Part shown: positions 1-8,330 of the stretch, one piece after another | Layout of the letters: the number at the start of each line of letters is the position of its first letter | Position numbering within the stretch: position 1 is the stretch's first letter | Assembly (NCBI RefSeq): GCF_015767435.1 | Contig: NZ_JADWOV010000271.1 | Span: 182,706 to 246,705 of the forward strand | Origin: Polaribacter sp. BAL334 | Lineage (GTDB): Bacteria; Bacteroidota; Bacteroidia; Flavobacteriales; Flavobacteriaceae | DNA: 64,000 nt | Direction: 5' to 3' | The notes under the pieces: generated by a model | The model's input: only the letters and a program-made list of their open reading frames with translations | The model's database searches: none | What the model was told of the DNA's origin: nothing | Program-made: the position numbers and the translations under genes

Positions 1-481
1 AAAAAGCAGTTACTTTATCAGAAAAACATTTTTTAAGTTCAGCATTGTTTCCTTTACATCCAGGAAAAACTGGCACATCTTCAATCAATACAAAGGGAAT
101 ATCTTCAATGATTTCTTCTGTTTCTCGTACTTCTACAATTTCAGTATTTGATTTAAAAACCGCTGTTTTTTCATCAGTTTCAGTTGATTCAATTATTGAC
201 TCTTCTATCTTTAAATCATCTTCAACAACTTTTATTTGCTCCATAATTACTGGTGCAGTTGGTGGAGGAGGAGGTAACTCTTGTTGTAATACAATTGGAA
301 TTTCTTCTTTCATTTCCTCGGTCATATTAACCATGCCTAATCCATTCGTATTATCTAAATCATAAGACTTAAATTCCATCATAAAATTGATAATTGCCAA
401 AGCTAATACCAATCCAATTAGAAAGAAAATTTTGCTGTAATTTTCTATGACAACTCTAGGTTTTTTTTTAACATCAATCAT
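1..481 (-). CDS. TonB-family energy transducer (partial, C-terminus outside window)
   Basis: The minus-strand frame opens at 481 (MIDVKKKPRV) and runs off the window edge after 160 residues. One membrane segment lies at about residues 16-36. A proline run at 70-74 and a long acidic periplasmic spacer follow. A PVFPGCKG...KKCF block (Cys142, Cys152) sits where the TonB C-terminal domain would begin, and the same block occurs in the complete paralogue at 7533-8276. TonB proteins pass proton-motive energy from ExbBD to outer-membrane receptors. No exbB or exbD is visible, but the downstream side is outside the window. A CRP/FNR-like palindrome lies about 135-150 bp upstream. The family call is good; the partner receptor is unknown. 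Confidence 0.85.
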   Translation of the reverse strand, partial: MIDVKKKPRVVIENYSKIFFLIGLVLALAIINFMMEFKSYDLDNTNGLGMVNMTEEMKEEIPIVLQQELPPPPPTAPVIMEQIKVVEDDLKIEESIIESTETDEKTAVFKSNTEIVEVRETEEIIEDIPFVLIEDVPVFPGCKGNNAELKKCFSDKVTAF

Positions 482-614
482 GACTAATTTTATTTTAAGT
501 TTTTAAAAGCTAGCAATTTTTTTAATTACTATTTCTTATTACAAATCATTATTTCTTAGAAAACAACCCTTGTAATAAACTAGGATAAAATTAGATTGAT
601 TTAATGGCTTAAAA

Positions 615-630
615 TATGACTTTCATCATA
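615..630. promoter_or_regulatory. CRP/FNR-like palindrome upstream of the tonB-like gene
   Basis: TATGAC-TTTC-ATCATA is a near-perfect dyad (TATGA/TCATA half-sites around six bases) that fits the TGA-N6-TCA layout of CRP/FNR-family operators. It overlaps the 3' end of the flavoprotein gene and lies upstream of the partial tonB gene. Nearly the same block, flanking A-run included, recurs at 22539-22554 before the LruC lipoprotein gene. The motif is seen directly; the regulator is inferred. Confidence 0.45.
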
Positions 631-1231
631 TCTTATCGTGAATTTTGATATGATTTCCATCATTCCAAGATGTCAAAATTTCTAAAGCTACAGAAGCTCC
701 ACTTCCAGCAGCTATGGCAAATTGACTTGGAAAACCTGCAATTGTACCACAACAATACAACCCTTTTTTGATGAGATGATTCTCGTTTTTTAGTTGAATT
801 CTGTCTTTTTCAAGAGATGATTTTTGATGTGGAATTATAAACCCTTCCAAACCTTCAATGGTAAATGGTTTTGCATAGTTTAAAGCAACCACCACAAGTA
901 AAGATTGATAATCGTTTTTGTTGGTTTTAATGAAATAAGTTTCACCAATTTGTTCAATTGAAATCACTTTTTCATTCTCAATTTGCATCACATCAGGATA
1001 TAAATTTTTTAACTGTTCTTTGCCTTGAATTAGGATGTCTTTTCCAAGAGAATTTGGTTGTAATCCCAATACATTATTGAAAAGCGCATTTTCTAGATGA
1101 GACGCTCTTTGATGCATAACAATTCCAATTTTCTTATTCAATGCAAAAGGTTTGCTTTTTGCTGCGCCTAAAAGTAAGGCACATTGCATTCCAGAAACGC
1201 CTCCACCAATTATTAATGCATCAAAAATCAT
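626..1231 (-). CDS. Small FAD-dependent oxidoreductase (thioredoxin reductase-like fold)
   Basis: The 201-residue product opens with a dinucleotide-binding signature (DALIIGGGVSGMQCAL, residues 4-19) and ends with a second FAD-contact block (GLYCCGTIAGFPSQFAIAAGSGASVA) typical of thioredoxin-reductase-like flavoproteins. It is much shorter than the roughly 310 residues of true TrxR because the NAD(P)-binding middle domain is missing. CC near the C-terminal block is not the CxxC redox motif of TrxR. The start abuts the stop of the MarC gene, so the two are probably co-transcribed. Substrate unknown. Confidence 0.8.
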   Translation of the reverse strand: MIFDALIIGGGVSGMQCALLLGAAKSKPFALNKKIGIVMHQRASHLENALFNNVLGLQPNSLGKDILIQGKEQLKNLYPDVMQIENEKVISIEQIGETYFIKTNKNDYQSLLVVVALNYAKPFTIEGLEGFIIPHQKSSLEKDRIQLKNENHLIKKGLYCCGTIAGFPSQFAIAAGSGASVALEILTSWNDGNHIKIHDKI

Positions 1232-1816
1232 TTAAATAAACAGCGCTTTGATATTATGAGCAAATAATTTTACAGCAATAGCCAAAAGGACTACACCAAA
1301 TATTTTTCGAATAATTTGAATTCCAGATGGACCAATAATTCGTTCAATTTTGTATGAAGTTTTCAAGACAATATAAATGACAATAACATTTAGAAAAACA
1401 GCAACTATGATGTTTTCAAGTTCAAATTCAGCTCTTAACGAAAGCAACGTAGTTAAACTTCCTGGACCTGCAATTAATGGAAAAGCCAAAGGAAAAACAG
1501 TCGCTGTTAGGTTTTGAGAACTTCCATCATCTTTGTATAAAGTGATTCCTAAAATCATTTCAAGTGCAATAAAAAATAAAATAAATGATCCTGCAACTGC
1601 AAAAGAATTGACATCAATACCAATTAATTTCAACAAACTTTGACCTAAAAACAAAAAGAAAATCATGATGAAAGCAGCAATCACAGATGCTTTTCCTGAT
1701 TGAATATGACCTGCTTTTTTGCGTAAATCAATCACAATAGGAATGTTTCCAACAATATCAATAACCGCAAACAAAACCATGAATGCTGTAAAAATTTCTT
1801 TAAAGTTAAAGTTCAT
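1232..1816 (-). CDS. MarC family integral membrane protein
   Basis: The 194-residue protein is almost entirely hydrophobic, with about six membrane segments. The family signature AFPLIAGPGSLTT lies near residue 112 and the N-terminal FAVIDIVGNIPI block is typical of MarC/NAAT proteins. MarC was once linked to multiple antibiotic resistance, but that role was withdrawn and the function is unknown. The start at 1816 is the only ATG before the first membrane segment. It is head-to-tail with the flavoprotein gene with no gap. Confidence 0.9.
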   Translation of the reverse strand: MNFNFKEIFTAFMVLFAVIDIVGNIPIVIDLRKKAGHIQSGKASVIAAFIMIFFLFLGQSLLKLIGIDVNSFAVAGSFILFFIALEMILGITLYKDDGSSQNLTATVFPLAFPLIAGPGSLTTLLSLRAEFELENIIVAVFLNVIVIYIVLKTSYKIERIIGPSGIQIIRKIFGVVLLAIAVKLFAHNIKALFI

Positions 1817-1892
1817 AACGAATTGTTTAAAATCGTTGCAAAATTAGACAACTAAGTTTAGCAAAGTGTAAAAAAATTGAAAAAAATAGGCT

Positions 1893-1900
1893 TATTTTTG
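1893..1900 (+). promoter_or_regulatory. -7 promoter box (TATTTTTG) before the DUF3109 gene
   Basis: TATTTTTG matches the Bacteroidota sigma-70 -7 consensus TAnnTTTG. The ATG at 1905 is only five bases past the box, so the transcript should begin at or next to the start codon. No clear -33 TTTG is seen at normal spacing. Confidence 0.6.
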
Positions 1901-1904
1901 CAGT

Positions 1905-2486
1905 ATGTTTCAATTAGGAAAAACAATCGTTTCTGAGGAGATTTTTGAAAAAGACTTTGTTTGCAATCTTGCTGCTTGCAAAGGTGCTTGTTGTATTGAT
2001 GGTGAAGCAGGTGCTCCTTTAGAAGAAGAAGAAACTAAAATTTTAATGGAGATTTATCCAAAAGTGAAACCTTTTTTACGGAAAAAAGGGATAGAAGCCA
2101 TTGAAAAAAAAGGAACTTTTGTCATGAATGAATCTGGAGAATTTGAAACACCCTTGATTGATAATGCTGATTGTGCGTATGTAATTTTTGATAAAAAAGG
2201 GACAGCACTTTGCGCCATTGAAGAAGCCTATAACCAAGGAGAAGTAACTTGGAAAAAGCCAGTTTCTTGTCATTTATACCCCATAAGAGTGAAAGATTAT
2301 AGCGAATTTGCAGCTGTAAATTATCATAAATGGGAAATTTGCGATGATGCTTGTACTTTAGGAAAAGAATTGCAAGTGCCTGTTTATAAGTTTGTGAAAC
2401 AAGCTTTGGTTCGTAAATTCGGTCAAAATTGGTATGATGAATTGGAGAAAGTTGCGGAGAAACACTTAAAAAACCGGGATTTTTAA
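1905..2486 (+). CDS. DUF3109 family cysteine-cluster protein
   Basis: The 193-residue protein carries the DUF3109 signature near its N-terminus, FVCNLAACKGACCIDGEAGAPL, with further Cys in DNADCAYV, ALCAIE, VSCHLYPIR and WEICDDACTLG. The cysteine layout resembles YkgJ-type zinc/iron-chelating proteins, and metal binding is likely. The start at 1905 matches the usual MFQLG... beginning of the family. The 3' end overlaps the convergent histidine kinase gene by 21 bp with no terminator between them. Cellular role unknown. Confidence 0.9.
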   Translation: MFQLGKTIVSEEIFEKDFVCNLAACKGACCIDGEAGAPLEEEETKILMEIYPKVKPFLRKKGIEAIEKKGTFVMNESGEFETPLIDNADCAYVIFDKKGTALCAIEEAYNQGEVTWKKPVSCHLYPIRVKDYSEFAAVNYHKWEICDDACTLGKELQVPVYKFVKQALVRKFGQNWYDELEKVAEKHLKNRDF

Positions 2487-3797
2487 AACTACTCTTGTTC
2501 CTAATGAATTTTTAAAATCATCTTCTAAATCTTTGTAAATTATTGTATAATCATTTTTATATGATTTTACAAAATTACTAAGCCTATTCTTTGTTAGGTG
2601 TATTCCAATTGACTTTCGTTTTATAGACTTTTCTAATTTTATTTTTTCAGCAGCTTTTCTACCTATTCCATTATCTTCAATAGAAATAACTATATGTTTA
2701 TTGTCTTTTTTATCAATAGAAATAAATATTTTTTTATCTTTTTGTTTTGTTGATAAACCATGCCAAATAGCATTTTCTAAGAAAGGTTGTAAAATTAAAG
2801 GAGGAATTTTTATGGTGTTCAATTTAATCTTTTCATTAATGATTATTTGAAAATCTATTTCGTTAGAAAATCGAATGTTTTCAATTGATATATATAGTTC
2901 AATAGTTTCTAATTCTTCTTGTAAAGTGATTTCTTTACTATTGGAAGCTTCTAGAATTTTTCGAATTAGTTTTGAAAATTTTGTTAAATAATGAGCCGCA
3001 TTTTTTGTTTCATTATTAATTATATAGTGTTTTATTGAGTTTAAAGCATTAAAAATAAAATGAGGATTCATTTGAGAACGTAGAGAAATCAGTGCTAACT
3101 CATCAATTTTGTTTTTTAGTTTTATTTGTTCTTTTAATGATGAAATTTGTTTTTGCATTTCTATATTTACCTGATGTTTTAATTCTTCGTTTTCAGACAT
3201 TTTTTTTACTAAAACAGTATTAGCCTTATCTAGTTCTTTATTTACAAGTTGTTGTTTGTAGCCAATTGCAAGTGTAAAAAAGATGTTTTCTAAAATAGCT
3301 CCAAAATAAAACAGGTAAAAATATTTATTAGAATCTTCAACAGATATATTAATAGATTTATAAAATAATATTGAGGTTAATAAATTTAAAGAAATAATGC
3401 CCAATATAATATGAAATTTAATACCAGTTTTTGTTCTTAATATTAAAGGGATGCTTAATAGAGTTAAGATACTAAAAACAGGAAAAACTAATGTTAGGTA
3501 AATAAATCTCATCAGTCCTTGATATAGGAACTCATCTATAAAAATAGCTGAGCAAATAGCCACAGATGTTATGATAATTATCCATTTATTTATGATATAA
3601 AAAGAATAAAATTCTTTTTTAAAATTTAAAATTGATAATACAAATAATGAATAAAATATTATTGAAAATGTTTGAAAAGGAAAATGTAATACTTTAAATA
3701 AATAGGCATTATTTATAAAAAAATCTTCAAAAAAAACATTATCTATTCTTCTTAACGTTGGTAAAAAACAAAACAAAGCAAATAAACTGTAATACAA
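2466..3797 (-). CDS. LytS-like sensor histidine kinase with membrane sensor region
   Basis: The N-terminal half is a multi-span membrane region of 7TMR-DISM type. A short coiled coil (about 190-235) leads into the HisKA_7TM/His_kinase motif SLRSQMNPHFIFNALNSIKHY and an ATPase domain with the N-box LENAIWHG and G-box DNGIGR. This is the kinase partner of the LytTR regulator directly upstream. The first usable codon is a TTG at 3797, which cuts off the first membrane helix. The same frame stays open to 3947 with family-like sequence (GILFIGILGYLSIYHLVL) but without ATG, GTG or TTG, so the true start may be a rare codon such as ATT near 3947, or a base may be lost. Confidence 0.85.
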   Translation of the reverse strand: MYYSLFALFCFLPTLRRIDNVFFEDFFINNAYLFKVLHFPFQTFSIIFYSLFVLSILNFKKEFYSFYIINKWIIIITSVAICSAIFIDEFLYQGLMRFIYLTLVFPVFSILTLLSIPLILRTKTGIKFHIILGIISLNLLTSILFYKSINISVEDSNKYFYLFYFGAILENIFFTLAIGYKQQLVNKELDKANTVLVKKMSENEELKHQVNIEMQKQISSLKEQIKLKNKIDELALISLRSQMNPHFIFNALNSIKHYIINNETKNAAHYLTKFSKLIRKILEASNSKEITLQEELETIELYISIENIRFSNEIDFQIIINEKIKLNTIKIPPLILQPFLENAIWHGLSTKQKDKKIFISIDKKDNKHIVISIEDNGIGRKAAEKIKLEKSIKRKSIGIHLTKNRLSNFVKSYKNDYTIIYKDLEDDFKNSLGTRVVLKIPVF

Positions 3798-3940
3798 ATA
3801 ATATGGTATTTTATTTTGAAAATAAAGTACTAAATGATAAATGCTTAAATAGCCTAAAATACCTATAAAAAGTATTCCTATTCCGTTTTCATTACTATTT
3901 TCTAAAATGGTTTTAATGATGTTATTTTTTAATAATGGGA

Positions 3941-4675
3941 TTATAATTTATCTAAAAAGTCTGTTTTTCTTTGTCTTGAAACAGGAATTTTTATGTTGTT
4001 TTCTAAAATTACATAGCCATCTGTTTTTAAAAATTCTTTGATTTTATGAAGATTTACTATATATGAATTATGAATTCTAAAAAAAGAATCTTGGGGTAAT
4101 AGTTCGTTAATTTCTTTAAGTTTTTTAGTAACAACAATTTTCTTTTGATTGTCTAAAAAGAACGTAGAATAATTTCCATCAGAAATAACGTAATAAATAT
4201 CATCTGGTTTTAAAAAAATTAATTTTCCATCTGAGGTTATGGTTATTTTTTTATTGAAAAGTTTGTTGTTAAATTTTATTAAAATATTCTCAATTTTTTC
4301 AGCATTAAAATCTTTAAATAATTGGTTTTTTATTTTAGTAATTGTTTCTTTTAAATCATCAGAATCTATTGGTTTTAGTAAATAATCAATAGCATCTTTT
4401 TTTAATGCTTTAATAGCATACTCATTATAAGCAGTTGTAATTACTACAAAAAAATTTCTTTTATTAATTTTATCTAACAATTGAAAGCCATCCATACTAG
4501 GCATTTCAATATCTAAAAAAAGGCAATCAAAAGTATTGTCATTTATATAAGACAATGCTTTTTCTGGCTCCGAAAATGTAGCAACAATTTTAACTTCACT
4601 TTCAAAATTATTAAGTTCCCAAGCTAAACTTTGTATTGCTTTTGGCTCATCATCAATAATAACTGCTTTTATCAT
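3941..4675 (-). CDS. LytTR-family response regulator
   Basis: The receiver domain starts MIKAVIIDDEP, has the phospho-acceptor block CLFLDIEMPSMDG and the KPID lysine. A LytTR DNA-binding domain follows from about residue 140 (KLIFLKPDDIYYVISDGNYS ... RIHNSYIVNLHKI). I chose the ATG at 4675, where family members begin; an ATG at 4690 and a TTG at 4693 are in frame. Its stop (TAA at 3943-3941) overlaps the open frame of the kinase, so the pair is tightly coupled. It is divergent from the secreted-protein genes at 4915 and 5722, and a direct repeat between them is a plausible target. Confidence 0.93.
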   Translation of the reverse strand: MIKAVIIDDEPKAIQSLAWELNNFESEVKIVATFSEPEKALSYINDNTFDCLFLDIEMPSMDGFQLLDKINKRNFFVVITTAYNEYAIKALKKDAIDYLLKPIDSDDLKETITKIKNQLFKDFNAEKIENILIKFNNKLFNKKITITSDGKLIFLKPDDIYYVISDGNYSTFFLDNQKKIVVTKKLKEINELLPQDSFFRIHNSYIVNLHKIKEFLKTDGYVILENNIKIPVSRQRKTDFLDKL

Positions 4676-4809
4676 AAAACTTAATTTCATCAAATTTAAA
4701 AATTATTTATAGAAACTTCTTTTAAAGTTGTGCAAACTGCAATTTTTTAAACATAAAAAGATATAATTGATACATCAATAACAATTCTGAATTTACAAAT
4801 AGATTATTT

Positions 4810-4844
4810 ACCAATTGTACAAAATTTATAACCAACCATACAAA
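4810..4844. promoter_or_regulatory. Direct repeat, possible LytTR operator
   Basis: ACCAATTGTACAAA (4810-4823) and ACCAACCATACAAA (4831-4844) match at 11 of 14 positions and start 21 bp apart, two helical turns. LytTR regulators bind pairs of short direct repeats with about this period. The second copy ends eight bases before the -7 box of the divergent secreted-protein gene. The repeat is seen; the binding assignment is inferred. Confidence 0.45.
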
Positions 4845-4852
4845 TCAGCTTT

Positions 4853-4860
4853 TATTTTTG
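4853..4860 (+). promoter_or_regulatory. -7 promoter box (TATTTTTG) for the secreted-protein genes
   Basis: TATTTTTG fits TAnnTTTG and lies 54 bp before the chosen ATG at 4915. No good -33 TTTG is seen; the ACCAA...TACAAA repeats occupy that region, which suits an activator-dependent promoter. Confidence 0.5.
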
Positions 4861-4914
4861 ATCCTCATTAAACAAATTTGTTTAAAAAAAATTATTAACT
4901 CTAAAAATTACTCT

Positions 4915-5703
4915 ATGAAATTTTCAAAAGTTTTAATTTTAAGCTGCCTTACAATAGGAGTTTCAAATTCTATAAATGCTCAATTATTAAAAAGATTAAA
5001 GGAAAAAGTAGAACAAAAAATTGATAACAAAATAGACAAAGAAACAGACAAAGTAATTGACAAAGCTTTAGATGAGAAAAAACAAAACTCTGAAACTTCA
5101 GAAAAAGTAAATCTTCCTTTAGTAATTACTTTCACTAACAGCATACATATAGAAATTTCTAATTCAGCAGATAACCAGGTTATTGAAATGATAGTCCTTA
5201 CAAGCGATGATCCAGAAATTTATGGAGTAATTGCAACTAGCCAAGAGCAGAATAATGAGGCAAATGTTATAACAGTAGTTTCAAAAAAAACAACCACCAC
5301 TTTTATTGAAACTGCAGGCATGAAAATGAAACAATCCTCTTCTTCTATTCAAATGCCAACAGATTTTTCTATGAACGATAAATTACTTAAAGACACAAAT
5401 TTTGAATACAAAAAAACAGGTAATACCAAAATAATTTTAGGCTATGTGTGTGAAGAGTATGCAGTAAAATATACGATTGATAATGAAAATTCATCTAGTA
5501 GTTTTTGGGTAGCCAACAATTTTCCTTTAAAAAACAAAACAATTCCTTTTTTGGGTATGTATGCAAATAATCCTCATATAAAAGGATTTGTGTTAGAGTT
5601 TAACACCAAAACCCAAAACCAAAACACCACTGCTAGAGTAACAAAAATAGAAGATAAAACCACAAAAATTAATACAAACGAGTACAAATCAATTGGAATG
5701 TAA
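4915..5703 (+). CDS. Secreted protein of unknown function, DUF4412-like
   Basis: The start at 4915 gives a clean signal peptide (MKFSKVLILSCLTIGVSNSINAQ, cleavage near residue 22). In-frame upstream TTG and ATT codons would spoil it. A charged helical stretch (KEKVEQKIDNKIDKETDKV...) follows. The C-terminal half contains KKTGNTKIILGYVCEEYAVKY, which resembles the conserved core of DUF4412 proteins from Bacteroidota. It is probably periplasmic or surface-exposed and shares a transcript with the ELWxxDGT protein 18 bp downstream. Molecular role unknown; DUF4412 membership is tentative. Confidence 0.75.
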   Translation: MKFSKVLILSCLTIGVSNSINAQLLKRLKEKVEQKIDNKIDKETDKVIDKALDEKKQNSETSEKVNLPLVITFTNSIHIEISNSADNQVIEMIVLTSDDPEIYGVIATSQEQNNEANVITVVSKKTTTTFIETAGMKMKQSSSSIQMPTDFSMNDKLLKDTNFEYKKTGNTKIILGYVCEEYAVKYTIDNENSSSSFWVANNFPLKNKTIPFLGMYANNPHIKGFVLEFNTKTQNQNTTARVTKIEDKTTKINTNEYKSIGM

Positions 5704-5721
5704 TCCTTAAAAACTACAACT

Positions 5722-7428
5722 ATGAAAACAAAGTTTACAATTTTAATGTCATTAATGTTTTGGAATCTAATTATTGCACAGTACCAGTTTACACTAGTTG
5801 ATGATATTAATCCTGAATCAGGAAACAGCTTTCCTAAGTTTCCAATTGAGACTAATGGATCATTATATTTTAATGCTACAAATAATAATCAAGAAAAATT
5901 ATACAGAACTACCAATGGAACTAATGCTGAACTCGTTTCGGATATAAATGGTACAAGCGGCTATGATCCCATTCCTTTTGCCGCAATCAACAATAAACTA
6001 TTGTTTTTTGCAACAACATCTGCTGCAGGAACAGAACTTTTTGTTACAGACGGTACTAACTCAGGAACTTCAATTTTAAAGGATATTTATCCTGGTGATA
6101 CTGGAATATTATCAAATTTTATAAGAGATCAATTTGCTGTTCTTAACAGTGAATTATATTTTTGGACAAAAGGACAAGATAATAAATATTTCCTCTGGAA
6201 AACTGATGGTACTACCACAGGTACATTACAGATTACTCCAGATAACGACGGTTTCTTTTATCCGTCTGATGTTATGATTGTATATAATAACATGATTTAT
6301 TTTGATGCTCGAAAAAATTCGTTTGACAATTATAATAAGTTATTTCGAACAGATGGCACAGCCTCAGGAACAGTTTTATTTCAAGATATCCCAATAACAA
6401 TTAATACAGAATCTAATCCTACAGATTTCATTGTTTACAATAACTTATTGTATTATAGTGCAGGTAATGACAATGGGGCATTTGGCAAAGAATTATGGCG
6501 TACGAACGGAACAGTGGATGGTACAGAATTGGTCGCTGATATTTTTCCTAACAATATCACAAATACTAGTAAAAGTAGTAGCCCAGCTCATTTTATCATT
6601 TTTAATGATGAGCTTTATTTTAGAGCAAAAGGATTTAGTACAGAGGGCAATCAATCTATTGGTAATGAGCTTTTTAAATACAATCCTAATGATGGTGTCG
6701 TTTTAGTAAAAGAATTTTATCCTGGAACACTAAGTGGAATAGCGACAGGAAAACCATTTTTTATCATGGATAATATTCTCTATGTAATAGCAAGAGACGG
6801 AAGCACAGGAGTATTTGAAGAATTGTGGAAATCGACTGATGGAACAACATCAGGGGTTTCAAAAGCTATAACTTTGAGCAGTCTAGGCGTTGGAAGTGGA
6901 GGTTTTAGTGAAGTTCTTCAATTTGATAATGGCATTGTACTGAACGACAAGTTTTATTTTGTAAATGTTTCCTCATTATGGGTAACAAAAGGTGATAATG
7001 CATCAACAGAAAAATTAACTAATCCAATTAATATCTTCGATTTTTCTATTCCAAACTTAAGTGATTTTAGAAATAGTAATATAATTTTTAATAATGAACT
7101 TTATTTTGCAGGTAGCAATAACCTAGGAGTTGAACTATGGAAACTAACTGATAATAGTTTATCTACAAACGAGCATAATAATAGTATTACTCAAAAACTA
7201 AACATTTTCCCAAACCCAGCATCTAACATAGTTATTATAAAAATGGATGATGAAATAGAAATTGAAAATGTAGAAATTTATAATTTATTAGGTAAAAAAG
7301 TTTACACTCATAAAACTAGTAATCAACAAAATACAGAAATAAATATTTCAAACCTTTCTAAAGGAATGTATTTAGTGAAAGTAAAAGTGAATAATTTTAT
7401 TATTTCAAAAAAATTAGTAGTACACTAA
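5722..7428 (+). CDS. ELWxxDGT repeat protein with T9SS sorting domain
   Basis: A signal peptide (MKTKFTILMSLMFWNLIIAQ) is followed by at least five propeller-like repeats ending in variants of LWxTDGTxxGT (LFVTDGTNSGT, LWKTDGTTTGT, LFRTDGTASGT, ELWRTNGTVDGT, LWKSTDGTTSG). The last 75 residues (NIFPNPASN ... GLLGKKV-like YNLLGKKVYTH ... LSKGMYLVKVK ... KKLVVH) form a type A sorting domain of the type IX secretion system. The 568-residue protein should cross the outer membrane and be anchored or released. It probably depends on the upstream promoter, and a strong terminator follows it. Confidence 0.9.
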   Translation: MKTKFTILMSLMFWNLIIAQYQFTLVDDINPESGNSFPKFPIETNGSLYFNATNNNQEKLYRTTNGTNAELVSDINGTSGYDPIPFAAINNKLLFFATTSAAGTELFVTDGTNSGTSILKDIYPGDTGILSNFIRDQFAVLNSELYFWTKGQDNKYFLWKTDGTTTGTLQITPDNDGFFYPSDVMIVYNNMIYFDARKNSFDNYNKLFRTDGTASGTVLFQDIPITINTESNPTDFIVYNNLLYYSAGNDNGAFGKELWRTNGTVDGTELVADIFPNNITNTSKSSSPAHFIIFNDELYFRAKGFSTEGNQSIGNELFKYNPNDGVVLVKEFYPGTLSGIATGKPFFIMDNILYVIARDGSTGVFEELWKSTDGTTSGVSKAITLSSLGVGSGGFSEVLQFDNGIVLNDKFYFVNVSSLWVTKGDNASTEKLTNPINIFDFSIPNLSDFRNSNIIFNNELYFAGSNNLGVELWKLTDNSLSTNEHNNSITQKLNIFPNPASNIVIIKMDDEIEIENVEIYNLLGKKVYTHKTSNQQNTEINISNLSKGMYLVKVKVNNFIISKKLVVH

Positions 7429-7455
7429 CTGAAATAGAAAAATATTTTTCATGTA

Positions 7456-7482
7456 AGCATCCATTTTATGGATGCTTTTTTT
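7456..7482 (+). terminator. Rho-independent terminator after the ELWxxDGT gene
   Basis: AGCATCCAT-TTT-ATGGATGCT forms a perfect 9-bp stem with a 3-base loop, followed by six T. It separates the secreted-protein operon from the TonB gene. Confidence 0.85.
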
Positions 7483-7532
7483 ATGGCATATTATTTGGTT
7501 TAACAAAGTTTTAACATTTTAAACCTTTACTT

Positions 7533-8276
7533 ATGAAAAACCTAAAAAAATCACCTAGAAAACAATTAGAAAAATTTTCAACTATTTTCACACAATTAGG
7601 ACTTGTTATAGTCTTGTTTGTGGTGTATGTAACTTTAGAGTATCAAGCTGAACAAAAATCGGTAGCGAGCAAACCTGAAAAAGACTTTCAATATGTTGTT
7701 TTACAGCCAGAACAAGAAATTATGTATCAAATAGAAAAGAAAATAGTTCAAAAAACAGCACCAATTAAGCATCAAAAATTGATTCTTGATCAAGAATTTA
7801 AAAAAGTGGATGATAAAACAGATGAGACGATTACTGTTTTACCAAAAAACCCAGAACCTAACTCATTTGATATAAACAACATAGTTACTGTTGATGAACC
7901 AATTGATGATGAACCAGAAATGGTTGATTATGTAATAATCGAAAATGCTCCAATTTTTAAAGGTTGTGAAGGCTTATCAAAAGTGGAAAATAAAAAGTGT
8001 TTTGATAAAAAAATGAATCAATTTGTTCAAAGAAATTTTGATTCGCAACTGGCAACTGATATTGGCTTGAGATCAGGAAAATATAAAATTTATACACAAT
8101 TTGTAATCGATAATAAAGGCAATGTTGTTGATATTCAAATTAGAACTCCTCATCCAAAGCTTACCAAAGAAACTCAGGAATTGATCGAAAAACTTCCCAA
8201 ATTTACTCCAGGAAAGCAAAGAGAAAAACCTGTAAAAGTGAGATATACTTTGCCAATTTCTTTTCAAGTAGATTAA
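7533..8276 (+). CDS. TonB-family energy transducer
   Basis: The 247-residue protein has a cytoplasmic N-terminus, one membrane segment at about residues 20-40 (FTQLGLVIVLFVVYVTLEY), a Lys/Glu-rich periplasmic spacer, and a TonB C-terminal domain (KYKIYTQFVIDNKGNVVDIQIRTPHPKL ... RYTLPISFQVD). Just before that domain is APIFKGCEG...KKCF, the same Cys pair as in the partial gene at the left edge. TonB couples ExbBD to TonB-dependent receptors; no receptor is nearby. It is a single-gene unit between two terminators. Confidence 0.9.
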   Translation: MKNLKKSPRKQLEKFSTIFTQLGLVIVLFVVYVTLEYQAEQKSVASKPEKDFQYVVLQPEQEIMYQIEKKIVQKTAPIKHQKLILDQEFKKVDDKTDETITVLPKNPEPNSFDINNIVTVDEPIDDEPEMVDYVIIENAPIFKGCEGLSKVENKKCFDKKMNQFVQRNFDSQLATDIGLRSGKYKIYTQFVIDNKGNVVDIQIRTPHPKLTKETQELIEKLPKFTPGKQREKPVKVRYTLPISFQVD

Positions 8277-8282
8277 AAAATA

Positions 8283-8308
8283 AACCCAACTTTTAAGTTG
8301 GGTTTTTT
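8283..8308 (+). terminator. Rho-independent terminator after tonB
   Basis: AACCCAACTT and AAGTTGGGTT pair over 10 bp with a minimal loop and a T tail. The descending arm sits 17-26 bp before the deoC -7 box and contains TTGG, a possible -33 contact, so terminator and promoter may share sequence. Confidence 0.85.
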
Positions 8309-8317
8309 AAAATTCCG

Positions 8318-8325
8318 TACTTTTG
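8318..8325 (+). promoter_or_regulatory. -7 promoter box (TACTTTTG) before deoC
   Basis: TACTTTTG fits TAnnTTTG. The deoC ATG begins at 8331, five bases after the box, so the mRNA has at most a very short leader. TTGG at 8298-8301 is a possible, closely spaced -33 element. Confidence 0.6.
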
Positions 8326-8330
8326 ATATT

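Noticed and set aside
45..365. Plus-strand open frame at the left edge
   Set aside because: It is the antisense of the TonB-like gene, Ser/Thr-rich from reversed acidic and proline codons, with no promoter or family features.
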